Below are positions 52,170-60,975 of a stretch of DNA of 64,000 nucleotides, piece by piece. A program made the position numbers and the translations under genes. Under the pieces are notes generated by a model, which ran no database searches, had not been told where the DNA came from, and worked only from the letters and a program-made list of their open reading frames with translations. This DNA comes from Microthrixaceae bacterium (lineage in GTDB: Bacteria; Actinomycetota; Acidimicrobiia; Acidimicrobiales; Microtrichaceae). The DNA is taken from assembly GCA_023957995.1 (NCBI GenBank), contig JAMLGK010000001.1, forward strand, positions 393,690 through 457,689, in the 5' to 3' direction. How positions within the stretch are numbered: the first letter of the stretch is position 1; each line of letters starts with the position of its first letter.

Positions 52170-52175
52170 ACGCTA
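52170..52175 (-). promoter_or_regulatory. -10 box, leaderless promoter of the membrane-protein gene
   Basis: TAGCGT ends 7 nt before the GTG at 52162, in the divergent interval to the thiolase gene. Confidence 0.4.
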
Positions 52176-52250
52176 CAGCCGCTACCTCTCCGGCAGGGAA
52201 CCGGTCCCTGCCAATACCGACGCGGTGTCAGCCCGCAGTAGGGCGGCGCG

Positions 52251-52256
52251 TACGCT
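52251..52256 (+). promoter_or_regulatory. -10 box, leaderless promoter of the thiolase operon
   Basis: TACGCT ends 6 nt before the GTG at 52263; no ribosome site is seen. Confidence 0.5.
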
Positions 52257-52262
52257 CGCGTC

Positions 52263-53516
52263 GTGGACGACACATGGATACTGGGTGGCTACCAGAGCGA
52301 CTTCGCACGCACCCTCGCAAAGGAGGGCGCCGACATCGCCGACCTGACCGCGGAGGTGGTCCGCGGCACGCTCGCCGATGCGTCAGTGGATCCCGCGCAG
52401 ATCGAGAGCATCCACGTCGGAAACGCATTCGGACAGCTCTACAACGGACAGGGCCACCTCGGTGCGATGCCGGCCTCGGTGATCGACGAGCTCTGGGGCG
52501 TGCCGGCCATGCGCCACGAAGCTGCCTGCGCCTCGAGTTCGGTGGCGGTGCTCTCGGCGATGGCCGAGATCGAGGCCGGTCGCTACGACTGCGTTCTGGT
52601 GCTCGGGGTGGAACAGGAGAAGACCATGCCCGGCCCCGACGCCGCACGCACCCAACAGGCTGCCGCCTGGGTCGGACGCGAGACCGACGGTGTGGAGTTC
52701 ATCTGGCCGGCGACCTTCGATGCGCTCGCCTCGGAGTACGACAGGCGGTTCGGCCTCGATGACTCCCACCTGCGTGCGATCGGTGAGGTGAACCTGCGCA
52801 ACGCGAAGGACAACCCACGGGCCCAGACCCGCACCTGGGAACTCGGACCCGAGAGCTTCACGGAGGACGACCGTGCGAACCCGGTGGTCGCCGGGCATCT
52901 GCGCCGAAACGACTGCTGCCAGATCACCGACGGAGGAGTCGGCCTCGTGCTCGTCTCGAGCGGCTGGCTCGAACGCAACAGCCGCACGGCGCGGGCGTTC
53001 GTCGCCGGTTGGGGACACAGCACCGTCGGGTTGGGACTCGCGCAGAAACTGGAGCATTCCGAGGGTGATCCCTACGTGATGCCACACGTACGGCGAGCGA
53101 TCCTCGACGCACGGGCACGGGCCGGGATGAGCGAGGCGATCACGGGTATCGACGTAGTCGAGACCCATGACTGCATGACGCCCTCGGAGTACATGGCCAT
53201 CGACCACCTCGGAATCACCGCACCCGGTGAGAGTTGGAAGGCGGTCGAGCAGGGAACGATCCTGCGCGACGGTGCCATTCCCGTGAACCCCGGTGGCGGG
53301 TTGATCGGTGGCGGCCACCCCGTCGGGGCCACCGGAGCACGAATGCTGCTCGACGCCACCGCACAGGTCAGCGAAAGTGCAGGCGACCACCAGGTGCCCG
53401 GCGCTCGGAGAGCCCAGACCCTCAACATCGGTGGCAGCACCGCCACGACTGTCTCGTTCGTGATCGAGGCAGCCACCACCACACAGGAGCGCGATCAGGT
53501 GAGGACGACCGCATGA
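52263..53516 (+). CDS. Thiolase (SCP2-thiolase-like acetyl-CoA acetyltransferase)
   Basis: This 417-residue thiolase-superfamily enzyme has the nucleophilic Cys89 in HEAACASSSVAV, the THDCMTPSE segment typical of SCP2-like thiolases near residue 305, and the closing GGGLIGGGHPVGATGAR with the catalytic His. The usual DUF35 partner of many such actinobacterial proteins is not next to it. The stop overlaps the carotenoid oxygenase start by 4 nt, so the two are co-translated. A role in degrading a cleaved isoprenoid or other acyl-CoA is only suggested by that partnership. Confidence 0.88.
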   Translation: MDDTWILGGYQSDFARTLAKEGADIADLTAEVVRGTLADASVDPAQIESIHVGNAFGQLYNGQGHLGAMPASVIDELWGVPAMRHEAACASSSVAVLSAMAEIEAGRYDCVLVLGVEQEKTMPGPDAARTQQAAAWVGRETDGVEFIWPATFDALASEYDRRFGLDDSHLRAIGEVNLRNAKDNPRAQTRTWELGPESFTEDDRANPVVAGHLRRNDCCQITDGGVGLVLVSSGWLERNSRTARAFVAGWGHSTVGLGLAQKLEHSEGDPYVMPHVRRAILDARARAGMSEAITGIDVVETHDCMTPSEYMAIDHLGITAPGESWKAVEQGTILRDGAIPVNPGGGLIGGGHPVGATGARMLLDATAQVSESAGDHQVPGARRAQTLNIGGSTATTVSFVIEAATTTQERDQVRTTA

Positions 53517-54979
53517 AGACAGAAGTGCTGGCCGAGTTCGAGTCGAACCTCCCCGAGGACGATGCCCATCCCTACCGCTCGGGCCCCTGGCGACCCCAAC
53601 ACACCGAACGGCGGGCCTGGGACCTCGAGGTTCAGGGTGAGATCCCGCGCGATCTGAACGGCGTGTACCTGCGCAACACCGAGAACCCCCTCCATCTGCC
53701 GATCTCCACCTACCACCCCTTCGACGGCGACGGGATGCTGCACTCCATGCACTTCGCCGACGGCGATGCAACCTATGTGAACCGGTTCATCCGCACGGCG
53801 GGCCTGCAGGCGGAGATCGAGAACGGGGGCGCTCTCTGGGCCGGGTTCGTGGAATCTCCCGCCGACGCGCTCCGCGAGGACGGTTGGGGCGCGCGCACGC
53901 GCATGAAGGATGCCTCGAGCACCGACGTGACGGTGTTCCGCGGATCGGCGCTCACGAGCTTCTGGCAGTGCGGCGACCTCTATCGCCTGGATCCACTGAG
54001 CCTGGAGACGCTCGGCACCGAGACGTTCGCCGGTGGTTTCCCCGCCGAAGGCGTGTCGGCCCACACCAAGGTCGACGAGAACACCGGTGAGATGCTGTTC
54101 TTCAACTACTCCACCGAAGCTCCCTTCATGCACTACGGCGTGGTCTCCCCCGCAGGTGAACTCGAGCACTACATCGATGTGCCCCTTCCGGGCCCGCGAC
54201 TGACCCACGACATGGCGTTCACCGAGAACTTCGCGATCCTCAGCGACTGCCCGCTGTTCTGGGATCCTTCGGCAATGGAAGCGGGGCTGTACCTGCCGCG
54301 CTACTTCCCCGATCTACCGACCCGCTTCGCGGTCATCCCCCGCCGTGGCCAGACCTCGGACATCCGATGGTTCGAAGCAGACCCCACCTACGTCCTTCAC
54401 TGGATCAACGCCTACGAGGAAGGCGATGAGATCGTGCTCGACGGCTTCTTCCAACGCGATCCCATGCCCAGACCCCCCAAGGACGCCAGCTTCGAACAGG
54501 TCATCTACAGCCACCTCGATCTCCACTCCCTGCAGGCGGAGGTGCGCCGGTGGAGGTTCAACCTGACCACCGGGGCAACCACCGAGGAAACCCTGAGCGA
54601 CCGGGTGATGGAGTTCGGGATGATCAACAGCGGACATGCTGGACGCCCCTACCGCTACAGCTACAACGCCCTACCGACCCAGGGTTGGTTCGGCTTCAAC
54701 GGAATCGTCAAACAGGATGTGGTCACCGGGGCCGAGACCGCGGTGGCCCTGGAGGAGGGCCAGTTCGCCTCGGAGACCGTCATGGCCCCTCGCGACGGTG
54801 CCACAGCGGAGGACGACGGATACCTGCTCACCTTCGTCTCCGACATGAACGCCGACAGTTCGTTCTGCCTGATCCTCGATGCAGCCGACCCAGCAGCGGG
54901 ACCGATCGCCCGGGTCGCCATGCCCGAACGCATCTCGAGTGGCACCCACGCCCACTGGGCACCTGAGTCGGTGTTGTAG
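53513..54979 (+). CDS. Carotenoid oxygenase family protein
   Basis: This 488-residue member of the non-heme iron carotenoid/stilbene cleavage family (RPE65/CCD) should form a seven-bladed propeller. Likely iron-binding histidines are His184 (VSAHTKVD), His232 (LTHDMAF), His296 (VLHWINAYEE) and His479 (SGTHAHWAP). The family start GEIPRDLNGVYLRNTENP and FDGDGMLHSMHF are intact. The substrate could be a carotenoid, apocarotenoid or stilbene-like aromatic. The gene begins inside the thiolase stop (ATGA). No carotenoid biosynthesis genes lie in the window. Confidence 0.93.
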   Translation: MKTEVLAEFESNLPEDDAHPYRSGPWRPQHTERRAWDLEVQGEIPRDLNGVYLRNTENPLHLPISTYHPFDGDGMLHSMHFADGDATYVNRFIRTAGLQAEIENGGALWAGFVESPADALREDGWGARTRMKDASSTDVTVFRGSALTSFWQCGDLYRLDPLSLETLGTETFAGGFPAEGVSAHTKVDENTGEMLFFNYSTEAPFMHYGVVSPAGELEHYIDVPLPGPRLTHDMAFTENFAILSDCPLFWDPSAMEAGLYLPRYFPDLPTRFAVIPRRGQTSDIRWFEADPTYVLHWINAYEEGDEIVLDGFFQRDPMPRPPKDASFEQVIYSHLDLHSLQAEVRRWRFNLTTGATTEETLSDRVMEFGMINSGHAGRPYRYSYNALPTQGWFGFNGIVKQDVVTGAETAVALEEGQFASETVMAPRDGATAEDDGYLLTFVSDMNADSSFCLILDAADPAAGPIARVAMPERISSGTHAHWAPESVL

Positions 54980-55079
54980 CAGCGAGGTGCGCCGCAGGGG
55001 AATCGTCCCCATGGACATGAACGTCGTTCGAGTCAAGGGTTCTCCCAGCACCGAGGTGGTGCAGGATTGGAGACTCGGA

Positions 55080-55712
55080 ATGACGCCAATGTCCAGAAAA
55101 CGCACGTCTACAGGGATGCTGCTGGTATTGACGGCCGCTGTTCTGCTCGTGGCCATAGCAGTGCCGAGCGGGCCGGCCGGCGCCTGGGGCGACACCCCGA
55201 CCCCGGTTCCGACCCAACCGGATGACGCCGGGGGAGGCTACAGCGGCACGACCTCGAACTCCGGTGTGAACCATGGCGCCGTCGTGGCACAGACCGGCAT
55301 CCCGTGCATCGCCCTTCAGGCGCTCTGGTCCACTCCAGCGGGACGTCAGATCATCAACTCCCGGATGGCCGGAACCACGATCCACCGGCCCTTGAAGACC
55401 ATCCACATCCTTGAGATCCTCAACCTGGTCGTTCAGTCCGACGGTCTCAGCGACACCAACTGCCAGGACACCCTGATACGCCAGCGCGTGCTGGTCGAGC
55501 GAGCGTTGCGGCGCGATGCCGAGGGTGAGATCCTTGTCAGAGGTGACCTGAGCATGTCGGTGTTGCAGTACGCCGACGGGACCACCGCAGTCGAATCGTG
55601 TTTCGGAAACATCGAGACCCTCGAGGTCGACCTCACGAACCTGCTGGGGTTCGGTGAATGGTTCTGGACGCTGTTGCCCACCGGCGACACCTGCCGTACC
55701 TCTCAGATCTAG
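55080..55712 (+). CDS. Secreted protein with four cysteines, unknown
   Basis: This 210-residue protein begins with a signal peptide (basic MTPMSRKRTSTG, then MLLVLTAAVLLVAIAVPSG, cleavage probably after AGA before WGDTP). The mature part has a Thr/Pro/Gly-rich start and four cysteines (in GIPCIAL, TNCQDT, ESCFGN, DTCRTS) that could form two disulfides. I recognise no domain. GGAG 7 nt before the ATG at 55080 supports this start. It lies 100 bp after the carotenoid oxygenase in the same direction, and convergently to the HIT gene. Confidence 0.72.
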   Translation: MTPMSRKRTSTGMLLVLTAAVLLVAIAVPSGPAGAWGDTPTPVPTQPDDAGGGYSGTTSNSGVNHGAVVAQTGIPCIALQALWSTPAGRQIINSRMAGTTIHRPLKTIHILEILNLVVQSDGLSDTNCQDTLIRQRVLVERALRRDAEGEILVRGDLSMSVLQYADGTTAVESCFGNIETLEVDLTNLLGFGEWFWTLLPTGDTCRTSQI

Positions 55713-55755
55713 ACCCGAACCGCCAGCCACCGGTGGGGCTGGCACCGAAAGGTGC

Positions 55756-56283
55756 TCAGCCCGCTGGCCAGGCGTCCCGGATCGCGGTCCATGCCTCCGG
55801 CAGGCCGACCGAGTGCAGGCGCGTCTCTGCGGCCACCGTCATGAAGTTGGCGTCTCCCACCCACCGGGGAACCGCGTGCACGTGTAGGTGATCGGCCTGG
55901 GAACCCCCTGCGGCAGCGCCCAGGTTCACCCCGAGATTGACCGCGTGGCACCTCATCGATGCCTTCAGCGCCACCACGGACTCACGCACCATCGACCAGA
56001 GCTCGTGTTCCTCGGACTCGGTCAGGTCCTCCAGGTCGGGGATCGCCCGGTTCGGCAGCACCATCAGGTGGCCCGAGGTGTAGGGGAATCGATTGAGGAT
56101 GGCGAAGCACTCGCGGCCCCGGTGGAGGATGAAGGTCTCGGAGTCCGGGGCACCCGATGTCAGGATGCGTTCGAACAGCGATCTGTCGTCATCTGGCCCG
56201 CCGCCCGGCACCTGATCACGGCTGGCAGCGTCGGAGCGCACGTAGCTCGAGCGCCAGGTGGCCCAGAGTTGTTCCAACGGCAT
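55756..56283 (-). CDS. HIT family hydrolase (AP4A phosphorylase-like)
   Basis: This 175-residue HIT protein has FAILNRFPYTSGHLMVLPNR and the catalytic HxHxH in DHLHVHAVPRW. In mycobacteria the gene beside thrS (Rv2613c) is an Ap4A phosphorylase, and this one starts 10 nt after the thrS stop, so the same function is likely. The ATG at 56283 is preferred because codons further upstream lie within thrS. The usual downstream neighbour pgsA is 5.7 kb away, displaced by the accessory block. Confidence 0.9.
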   Translation of the reverse strand: MPLEQLWATWRSSYVRSDAASRDQVPGGGPDDDRSLFERILTSGAPDSETFILHRGRECFAILNRFPYTSGHLMVLPNRAIPDLEDLTESEEHELWSMVRESVVALKASMRCHAVNLGVNLGAAAGGSQADHLHVHAVPRWVGDANFMTVAAETRLHSVGLPEAWTAIRDAWPAG

Positions 56284-56293
56284 GCGGAACCAC

Positions 56294-58306
56294 TCAGTTC
56301 CGGCCGGCCACGTCGGCCGACAGCATGTCGACGAAGCCGCCGATCGGGACGTTGCGTTCCACCTCTCCCCCACGAGGATTGACCCCCACGGTGCGGTGTG
56401 CCACGTCGTCGTCACCCACGACCAGTACGTAGGGAAGCTTCTGGCCCTTGGCGCGCCTGATCCGCTTGCCGAGGGTGTCGTCCGCGGTGGTCACGTCCAC
56501 CCGGAAGCCATGGCCCCGCAGCTCGGCCGCGACCGTGTGGGCATAGTCCGAGTGGGCGTCGGCCACGGGGAGCACCTCAACCTGCACCGGCGCCAGCCAG
56601 GCAGGAAAGGCCCCCGCGTAGTGCTCCACCAGCACCCCGAAGAAGCGTTCCACCGAACCGAACAGAGCTCGATGGATCATGATCGGACGGTGTCGCGCCC
56701 CGTCCGAGCCGATGTACTCGAGCCCGAAGCGCTGGGGCAGCTGGAAGTCGACCTGGATCGTGGACATCTGCCAGGTGCGACCGATCGCATCACGCGCCTG
56801 AACAGAGATCTTCGGCCCGTAGAAGGCGCCGCCTCCTTCATCCAGGACGAGCTCAAGATCCATCGACTCGGCGACCACGCGCAGCGCCTCGGTTGCCTCG
56901 GTCCACTCCTGGTCGGTACCGACCGCCTTCTCTTCGGGCCTCGTGGACAACTCGAGGTAGAAGTCGTCCAGGCCGTAGTCGCGCAACAGGTCGAGCACGA
57001 AGGACAACAACGAGGCGAGTTCGTCGCCCATGTTCTCCTTGGTGGTGAATATGTGCGCATCGTCCTGGGTCATGCCGCGCACCCGCGTGAGCCCGTGGAC
57101 GACCCCCGAGCGCTCGTAGCGGTAGACCGATCCGAACTCGAACATCCGCAGCGGCAGTTCGCGGTAGGAGCGCTGCTGACTCTTGAATATCAGGATGTGG
57201 AACGGGCAGTTCATGGGCTTGAGGTAGTACTTCGTGCCCTCGCCCTCGGGGTGTTCGGGATCGTGGCCCGGTGAATGGTCGTGGTCGTGCAGGACCATCG
57301 GGGGGAACATGCCATCCGCGAACCAGTCGAGGTGACCGGAGGTCTCGAACAGGTTCGCCTTGGTGATGTGAGGTGAGTAGACGAACTCGTAGCCCGCCTC
57401 CTCGTGGCGGCGCCGCGAGTAGTCCTCCATCAGCTTGCGCACGGTGCCACCCTTGGGGTGGAACACCGCGAGTCCGGAGCCGATCTCCTCGGGAAAGCTG
57501 AACAGGTCGAGTTCGGCACCCAATCGGCGGTGGTCGCGCTTCTCTGCCTCTTCCAGCCGTGCGAGGTGGGCGTCGAGGTCTGCCTTGTTGAGCCAGGCGG
57601 TGCCGTAGATGCGCTGCAGCATCTGGTTGTCCTCGCTACCGCGGAAATAGGCGCCGGCCACCCGCTGCAGAGCGAAGTGACCGAGCTTGCCGGTGCTCGG
57701 CACGTGCGGCCCTCGGCACATGTCCACGAAGTCGCCGCTGTTGCGGTAGAAGCTGATCATGCCGTCGGATGCGTCCGCCTCCGCGGCCGCCTCCTCGTCT
57801 CCCTGCCCGGCCGCCAGGTCCATGAACACCCGCTTGTAGGGGTGGTCGGCCATCAGGTCGCGGGCCTCGTCGAGGGGCAACTCGAAGCGCTCGAAGGGCT
57901 GGTTGGCCTCGATGATCTTGCGCATCCGCTTGTCGATGCGCTCCAGGTCGTCCTCTGAGAACGAGCCCCCCTCGGGAAGCTCGAAGTCGTAGTAGAAGCC
58001 GTTCTCTATCGGTGGTCCGCCGGCAAAGGTGGCCCCGGGCCACAGATCCAGCACCGCCTGGGCCAGCACATGGGCGGTGGAGTGACGTACGTGTTCGAGT
58101 GCGTCGTCGTCCTTGCGGGTGACGATGCGCACCTGTGCGTTGTCGGGCAGCGGCGCGCTCAGGTCGACCGGTTCACCGTCGACCACGACGACGAGGGCGT
58201 CCTTGGCCAGACGCTTGCCGATCGACGCGGCCAGATCGGCCCCTGTGGACCCCTCGGCCAGCATGCGTTCGGAGCCATCGGGAAGGAGGATTCTGATATC
58301 GGACAT
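56294..58306 (-). CDS. thrS: Threonine-tRNA ligase
   Basis: This 670-residue class II synthetase has the N-terminal TGS domain (IRILLPDGSERMLAEGSTGADLA), the editing domain with HSTAHVLAQAVLDLWPGA, the catalytic core with zinc-binding LKPMNCPFHIL, motif 2 FGSVYRYERSGVVHGLTRVRG, motif 3 PIMIHRALFGSVERFFG and the C-terminal anticodon domain. The length is normal. TAGCCT 8 nt before the ATG may be a leaderless promoter. Confidence 0.97.
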   Translation of the reverse strand: MSDIRILLPDGSERMLAEGSTGADLAASIGKRLAKDALVVVVDGEPVDLSAPLPDNAQVRIVTRKDDDALEHVRHSTAHVLAQAVLDLWPGATFAGGPPIENGFYYDFELPEGGSFSEDDLERIDKRMRKIIEANQPFERFELPLDEARDLMADHPYKRVFMDLAAGQGDEEAAAEADASDGMISFYRNSGDFVDMCRGPHVPSTGKLGHFALQRVAGAYFRGSEDNQMLQRIYGTAWLNKADLDAHLARLEEAEKRDHRRLGAELDLFSFPEEIGSGLAVFHPKGGTVRKLMEDYSRRRHEEAGYEFVYSPHITKANLFETSGHLDWFADGMFPPMVLHDHDHSPGHDPEHPEGEGTKYYLKPMNCPFHILIFKSQQRSYRELPLRMFEFGSVYRYERSGVVHGLTRVRGMTQDDAHIFTTKENMGDELASLLSFVLDLLRDYGLDDFYLELSTRPEEKAVGTDQEWTEATEALRVVAESMDLELVLDEGGGAFYGPKISVQARDAIGRTWQMSTIQVDFQLPQRFGLEYIGSDGARHRPIMIHRALFGSVERFFGVLVEHYAGAFPAWLAPVQVEVLPVADAHSDYAHTVAAELRGHGFRVDVTTADDTLGKRIRRAKGQKLPYVLVVGDDDVAHRTVGVNPRGGEVERNVPIGGFVDMLSADVAGRN

Positions 58307-58314
58307 CGCAGGGG

Positions 58315-58320
58315 AGGCTA
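58315..58320 (-). promoter_or_regulatory. -10 box, possible leaderless promoter of thrS
   Basis: TAGCCT ends 8 nt before the thrS ATG at 58306; spacing is slightly long. Confidence 0.35.
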
Positions 58321-58366
58321 CCGGCAGCCGCGGATGCAGCCCTACACAATTCGGGTTCCCGGCGGC

Positions 58367-59308
58367 TCAGGCGCCCACGAGGGGGCGCGGCTGGAGCACC
58401 GCTGCCGAGGAGCGACGTTCGACTCCATCGGCATCTGCCAGCTCGGATCCGACTCCTGCCATCGCAGCGGCACGTTCGGGAGTGGGCGGTGCGGCGGAGG
58501 GCGCGAAGGCGACCGCCGGCTGGTCGATCCGGCCGCGACGATCGGGGAACTCGATCACGTTGTCACCGAGCTCGCCCCCGGTGGCGGCAGGTGCGGCGCT
58601 CGGGGTGGCGGGTTCGGCCGATGCGGGGGACTCGACGGGCTCTGCCTTCTTGGTGGCATAGGTGTCGACATATTCCTGGCCCGACAGGTTGCGGATCTCG
58701 TACATCACCTCGTCGGTGATCTGGCGCAACACGATGCGGTCGTCCGCCCGGTCCGCGTAACGACCCACATCGATCGGGCGCCCGAAGCGGATGTGTACCC
58801 GGCGGAACGGGGCGGGCATCTTGGCGTCGGGAGGCTGGACGTCGTCGGAGCCGATGATCCCCACCGGGACGATGCACGCTCCCGTGCGCAGGGCGAGTCG
58901 CGCGATGCCGGTGTGGCCCTTGTGGAGCTTGCCGTTGCGTGAACGGGTGCCCTCGGGATAGATACCGAACAGCTCGTCGGCCTCGAGCACCTCCGCTGCC
59001 GCGTCGAGCGCTCGTTTGGCCCCGTCTCCACCGGATCGGTCGATCGGGATCATTCCCATCGCCGGGAACAGGAACCTGGTCTTCCAGTCGTCCATGTACT
59101 CCGCCTTGCCGACATAGGTGATGCGGCGCGGCAGGCACAGCGGGACGAAGAACGAGTCGAGCACCGAGATGTGATTGGGAGCGAGGATCGCGGGGCCCTG
59201 CGACGGAACGTTCTCGAGACCCTCGGTGGTGACCTTCCACAGACAGCGGAAAGGAGGGGTGAGCACGGCCCGGGCGATTCCCTGTGCCTTTCCTGCCGTT
59301 CGTTCCAT
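58367..59308 (-). CDS. 1-acyl-sn-glycerol-3-phosphate acyltransferase-like protein (PlsC family)
   Basis: This 313-residue acyltransferase has motif I NHISVLD, motif II near MGMIPIDRSGG, motif III YPEGTRSRNGKLHKG and motif IV IVPVGIIG. This makes it a good candidate for the second acylation step of phospholipid synthesis. The last 100 residues after the catalytic domain are Ala/Pro rich and probably disordered. AAGGA precedes the ATG at about 5-nt spacing. It lies between thrS and the Cfa-type methyltransferase. Confidence 0.9.
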   Translation of the reverse strand: MERTAGKAQGIARAVLTPPFRCLWKVTTEGLENVPSQGPAILAPNHISVLDSFFVPLCLPRRITYVGKAEYMDDWKTRFLFPAMGMIPIDRSGGDGAKRALDAAAEVLEADELFGIYPEGTRSRNGKLHKGHTGIARLALRTGACIVPVGIIGSDDVQPPDAKMPAPFRRVHIRFGRPIDVGRYADRADDRIVLRQITDEVMYEIRNLSGQEYVDTYATKKAEPVESPASAEPATPSAAPAATGGELGDNVIEFPDRRGRIDQPAVAFAPSAAPPTPERAAAMAGVGSELADADGVERRSSAAVLQPRPLVGA

Positions 59309-59431
59309 GGGTGTCCTTCCTCCACAAACGGCGATGCCCCCCGCCGGTGCAACTCCAGCTGATCCTATCCCCCGCCGTCCCAGTGACGACGGGCACTGGC
59401 TGACCTGCTTGTCATCGCGAGCAGCCGAGAT

Positions 59432-60859
59432 TCATCGCGAGCGACCGAAGGGGTCCTCGGGAGCGGTCGGAGCAGGCGACCAGTCGGGTCGCGCAGGGAA
59501 ATTGCTCCCGGCACCCCGGTGAACCGCGAGCACCTGATTGACCGCGATCCGGGCATCCTCGAATCCGAGCGCCGAACCGGCCATGTAGAGACGCCAGATC
59601 CGCGCCCGGGCCTCCCCGGCCTGGGAGACGCACAGCTCCCAATTCGCCTCCAGGTTGTCGACCCATGCTCTGAGGGTCCTCGCATAGTGCTCCCGCAGGT
59701 TCTCCATGTGCCTGGCCTCGAGACCCGCTGACTGCATCGCGGAGATGGCCTGGCCGACCTCCACCAGTGCGCCATCGGGGAACACGTACCGACCGACGAA
59801 ACTCCGCGGTCCGATCCCGGCACGTGCGCCGGGAGGACGGCTGATGGCGTGGTTGAGCAGACGCCCCCCTGGCTCGAGCAGGTTCGCCAGCGACCGGTAG
59901 TACTGCTCGAGCACGTCGACGTCGCCGACGTGCTCGGACATCCCGATCGAGCTGATCGCATCGAAGGTCTCCCCGCCCAGCTCCCGGTAGTCGGCCAACC
60001 GGATCTCCACGAGGTCCGACAGACCTTCGTCGGCGACGCGTTGGCGAGCCCAGCGGGCCTGCTCCTCGGAGATGGTCACACCCAGCGCCTCGACACCATG
60101 ATGGCGAGCCGCATGTCGGACCATCGACCCCCAGCCGCAACCCACGTCCAGCAGGCGCATTCCCGGACGGAGCGCCAGCTTCGAACAGACCAGCTCCAAC
60201 TTCGACCACTGCGCCCGGTCGAGGGAGCAGTCGGGCTCGGTGAAGAGCGCACACGAGTAGGTCATCGCAGGGCCGAGGACCGTCTCGTAGAAGTCGTTGG
60301 ACACGTCGTAGTGGTGCGAGACGCTCTGTCGGTCGCGCCGAAGCGAATGCAGTCGACCGGCAGGCTTGAGTTCCTCGGGGGGTACCTCGAGGGGCCGGAA
60401 GGCCGAGGGGCCGACGATCCGCAGGGCGCGAGCCCACGCACCGGGGCTGAGCTTCGGCCTCGGCAGAGAGGTCCGCAGACCCAGCAGTGCGAAGATGTCG
60501 CCGGTGATCTCGATGTCTCCGGCCACGTACGCCCGGGCGAAGCCGAGCTCGCCCGGAGCCGTCACGAGTCGCCTCAGCGCGTCGACCGAACGGACCTCCA
60601 GCACTGCCGGAGGATCGGCCGGTCCGAGGTAGCCGCCGTCATAGGTACGGATGCCAACGGGCAGATCGCTTCCGAGCAGAGACTCTGCGATCGCGGTCAG
60701 CGGCGAGTCGACCCGATCGGTGGAGCCACCCCCTGTTCGCCTCCGGTGCAGCGGGTCCTTCGGAGGCGACGAAGCCCCCGAAGAGGCTTCTGCCCCGTCC
60801 GATTCACCGACAACTTCGGGCGACCCCGCAGGGGGCGCGGTCGCCGAGGTGACTGCCAT
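59432..60859 (-). CDS. Cyclopropane-fatty-acyl-phospholipid synthase-type methyltransferase
   Basis: This 475-residue SAM-dependent enzyme modifies unsaturated phospholipid acyl chains. The first 60 residues are low complexity. An N-terminal lipid-binding part is followed by the methyltransferase domain with SVSHHYDVSNDFY, the SAM loop LLDVGCGWGSMVRHAA, GVTISEEQ, SIGMSEHVG and the closing HYARTLRAWVDNLEANW. A GGGAGG ribosome site lies 6 nt before the ATG. It could make cyclopropane or 10-methyl branched chains; the oxidoreductase partner needed for the latter is not adjacent. Confidence 0.9.
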   Translation of the reverse strand: MAVTSATAPPAGSPEVVGESDGAEASSGASSPPKDPLHRRRTGGGSTDRVDSPLTAIAESLLGSDLPVGIRTYDGGYLGPADPPAVLEVRSVDALRRLVTAPGELGFARAYVAGDIEITGDIFALLGLRTSLPRPKLSPGAWARALRIVGPSAFRPLEVPPEELKPAGRLHSLRRDRQSVSHHYDVSNDFYETVLGPAMTYSCALFTEPDCSLDRAQWSKLELVCSKLALRPGMRLLDVGCGWGSMVRHAARHHGVEALGVTISEEQARWARQRVADEGLSDLVEIRLADYRELGGETFDAISSIGMSEHVGDVDVLEQYYRSLANLLEPGGRLLNHAISRPPGARAGIGPRSFVGRYVFPDGALVEVGQAISAMQSAGLEARHMENLREHYARTLRAWVDNLEANWELCVSQAGEARARIWRLYMAGSALGFEDARIAVNQVLAVHRGAGSNFPARPDWSPAPTAPEDPFGRSR

Positions 60860-60975
60860 GAGAAACCTCCCGCTGTGTCAGACCCTCGTCCGCAACGCGT
60901 CTTCATCCTCGCGCCGACGCCCGCCGTCATCAACGACCTTGCGTGAGCAGCCATGACCTCCGGGTGGTGGGTCGC

